Shown: positions 62,482-64,000 of the stretch, piece after piece
How positions within the stretch are numbered: the stretch's first letter is position 1
Layout: every line of letters starts with the position of its first letter
Source: Paramacrobiotus metropolitanus
Taxonomy: Eukaryota; Tardigrada; Eutardigrada; Parachela; Macrobiotidae
DNA: 64,000 nucleotides
NCBI RefSeq assembly: GCF_019649055.1
Contig: NW_026570303.1
Span: forward strand, 186,001-250,000
Direction: 5' to 3'
Translations under genes and position numbers: made by a program
The notes under the pieces: model-generated
Database searches by the model: none
What the model saw: the letters and a program-made list of their open reading frames with translations, nothing else
Told to the model about the DNA's origin: nothing

Positions 62482-64000
62482 GGCGGTCGGACCAACGCCA
62501 GATAAACGCATCGCTTTGTTCAAGGCCACTCGCATGCTTAACGCCATGCACACTTGGAGAAAAGGGTTGTTTTTTGCATGGTGAGAAAAACAGCCGGAAG
62601 CGACAGGCAAGCGTGGATAAGCGTTTATACTCAGAAGCCGACTATTTAGCCGCTACTGCAGAAGCGTGACCATCCTGTTGTTGGGAGTCTTCTTATGGAA
62701 ATTACATGCAAGACTGCCGCCTGATTCACGCGTTTAGCATTTCATAATTCAAAGAAGTGTCGCTTAACTGTTTGTGGTTTTTTGTCGATCGATCCATGGC
62801 GATGACGAATACGGCTGGCAAATGACCATATACTGCGATTTGAAAAAATAATAATTCATTTATAAACACATTCTAGCAAGTAACTTCCTGAGTACCGCAA
62901 CCAGAATTGATTGCACCGTGCACGTAATGAAGACTTCATACAAATGAACCGCGGAAACACAAAATCTTATGAAAAAAATTTATTACATTCTTAATGTTAT
63001 TTATGCACACATTTTTATACGTTGATTGCTACTGTACTATTAATTAATTTGTAGGAAAACCAGTCATTTGGGCGATTAAATAATTTTTTAGTTATAAGCA
63101 GTAATATTATGGAAAACTTATGACAATGCAAAAAACGCAAAAACATTGCTGTTGCGAACTGGAAACGGTCTACATCGGCAGAGCAACGCTGAACTTTAAA
63201 CAAAAGCGCTTTCCTAAAACAGTCAGGCATCATCGTTTGCACGTGCAGTGATGCATCGCTTTTCCGCGGAAAAACCGCACAATGCATTTCTAATCTAAAT
63301 AATCATGAAGTGGCTCCAGTTATACTACGCTTGTATGATAACAGCAATAAAGCCAACAATATCTATCCTTGTTGCCGAAAAAGCGCCCATAGTATTGTGT
63401 AACAAATATAACAGAGTGGTGTGATTGTTAGGAGCACCGAATTATGGTGGCGTTGTATATATGTCCTCCAGATGTGTTCGAAAATTTTCTCAGGTGCCTG
63501 GGCTGGTACACATTCGACTGCTTGCAAGATCGGGTCACGTGTCAGCCGACAGTGAACAGACTGTTACAAAAGCTATAAAGTCCAAAATACGGTGGCGTGG
63601 TTTTAGCGCGTTTTTTCGATCCTGGTTTTTTGGTGTGGAGCGTTTATTATTGAATCGGTATATCGGCTGACCAGCTACGTATGCAAGCTGTGAGACATAA
63701 GCCAGATTACCGGTATTTTAAACAGAATCGAAGCGTGCTACTGTATATGGATGGCAAGTTGGCAACAAAACACACGATGCCGTTTCCTTACATATTATGC
63801 AGCTTGCGTTTTCCGACGATGATGAAATTAATTAGAAAAACTGTTTATGCCACGGTATTTACTGTAGTCTGTAGTTATTCAGATAACTGGTACGGCTAGG
63901 GAGATAATAATATTCTCCATGTACAATCCGTATGTGCATGTACTTGTACTACTGGCAATTATTTTCTTAAAGCAGTAATTATTATTTTCATCAAGTTCTC
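62482..64000. other. Gene-free right end of the window
   Basis: Upstream region of CBM14 gene 2. A short frame from an ATG at 63444 reads CPPDVFENFLRCLGWYTFDCL, faintly like an F-box, but stops after about 39 codons. I do not call it a gene. Confidence 0.35.

Noticed and set aside
63425-63670. Possible F-box remnant near the right edge
   Set aside because: Only a faint resemblance over about 20 residues in a frame that stops after about 39 codons.
1-64000. tRNA, rRNA, CRISPR array, prophage or bacterial operon
   Set aside because: No cloverleaf with B-box, no repeat-spacer array and no prokaryotic gene order was seen on reading both strands by eye.

Overview
The window is eukaryotic nuclear DNA. 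Genes are split by many short introns (mostly 60-500 bp) with GT-AG borders that join in frame, and the recognisable proteins are animal ones: receptor guanylyl cyclase, anillin, WDR54, TMX3, LHPP and cuticle-type chitin-binding proteins. Gene density, small introns and peritrophin-type cuticle proteins suggest a small ecdysozoan, most likely a tardigrade. The species is inferred, not shown. No tRNA, rRNA, CRISPR array, bacterial operon or virus was seen.

Layout. 1-300 (-) is the 5' end of an unknown gene leaving the window. About 1995-2765 is a foldback element. 3617-4885 (+) is a secreted LRR-like protein and 5773-6390 (-) an orphan secreted protein. 7486-13765 (+) is a ~20-exon receptor guanylyl cyclase whose base-recognition residues are kept but whose catalytic Asn and Arg are replaced. 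14213-16538 (-) is WDR54. 18489-24139 (-) is TMX3, a thioredoxin-like membrane protein of the ER, with two homologous alternative last exons. LHPP (25031-26356, +) is divergent from it.

27068-49228 (-) is a segmental-duplication cluster. Three paralogous three-exon genes (A 27068-30087, B 31500-34057, C 38092-41089) share a proline-rich/basic N-terminus, an unknown domain and a divergent BTB domain. B and C end in a ubiquitin-like domain that A lacks. The intact neighbour of C is anillin (42223-49228). Fragments of its 3' half lie beside B (34920-36810) and a smaller relic beside A (30690-30905), so the unit duplicated appears to have been BTB gene plus anillin end.

51272-52059 (-) is a small charged protein that I cannot name. 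54842-57550 (+) and 61017-62386 (-) are tail-to-tail cuticular CBM14 paralogues with different low-complexity tails. Between them lie a perfect 126-bp palindrome and a G-rich terminal-inverted-repeat element. A similar G-rich element sits in a WDR54 intron.

The large anillin exon needs three single-base changes in A-runs to read through, which suggests homopolymer length errors in the assembly. Small frame breaks elsewhere in the window should be read with that in mind. The main candidate for an undescribed system is the BTB plus ubiquitin-like family.
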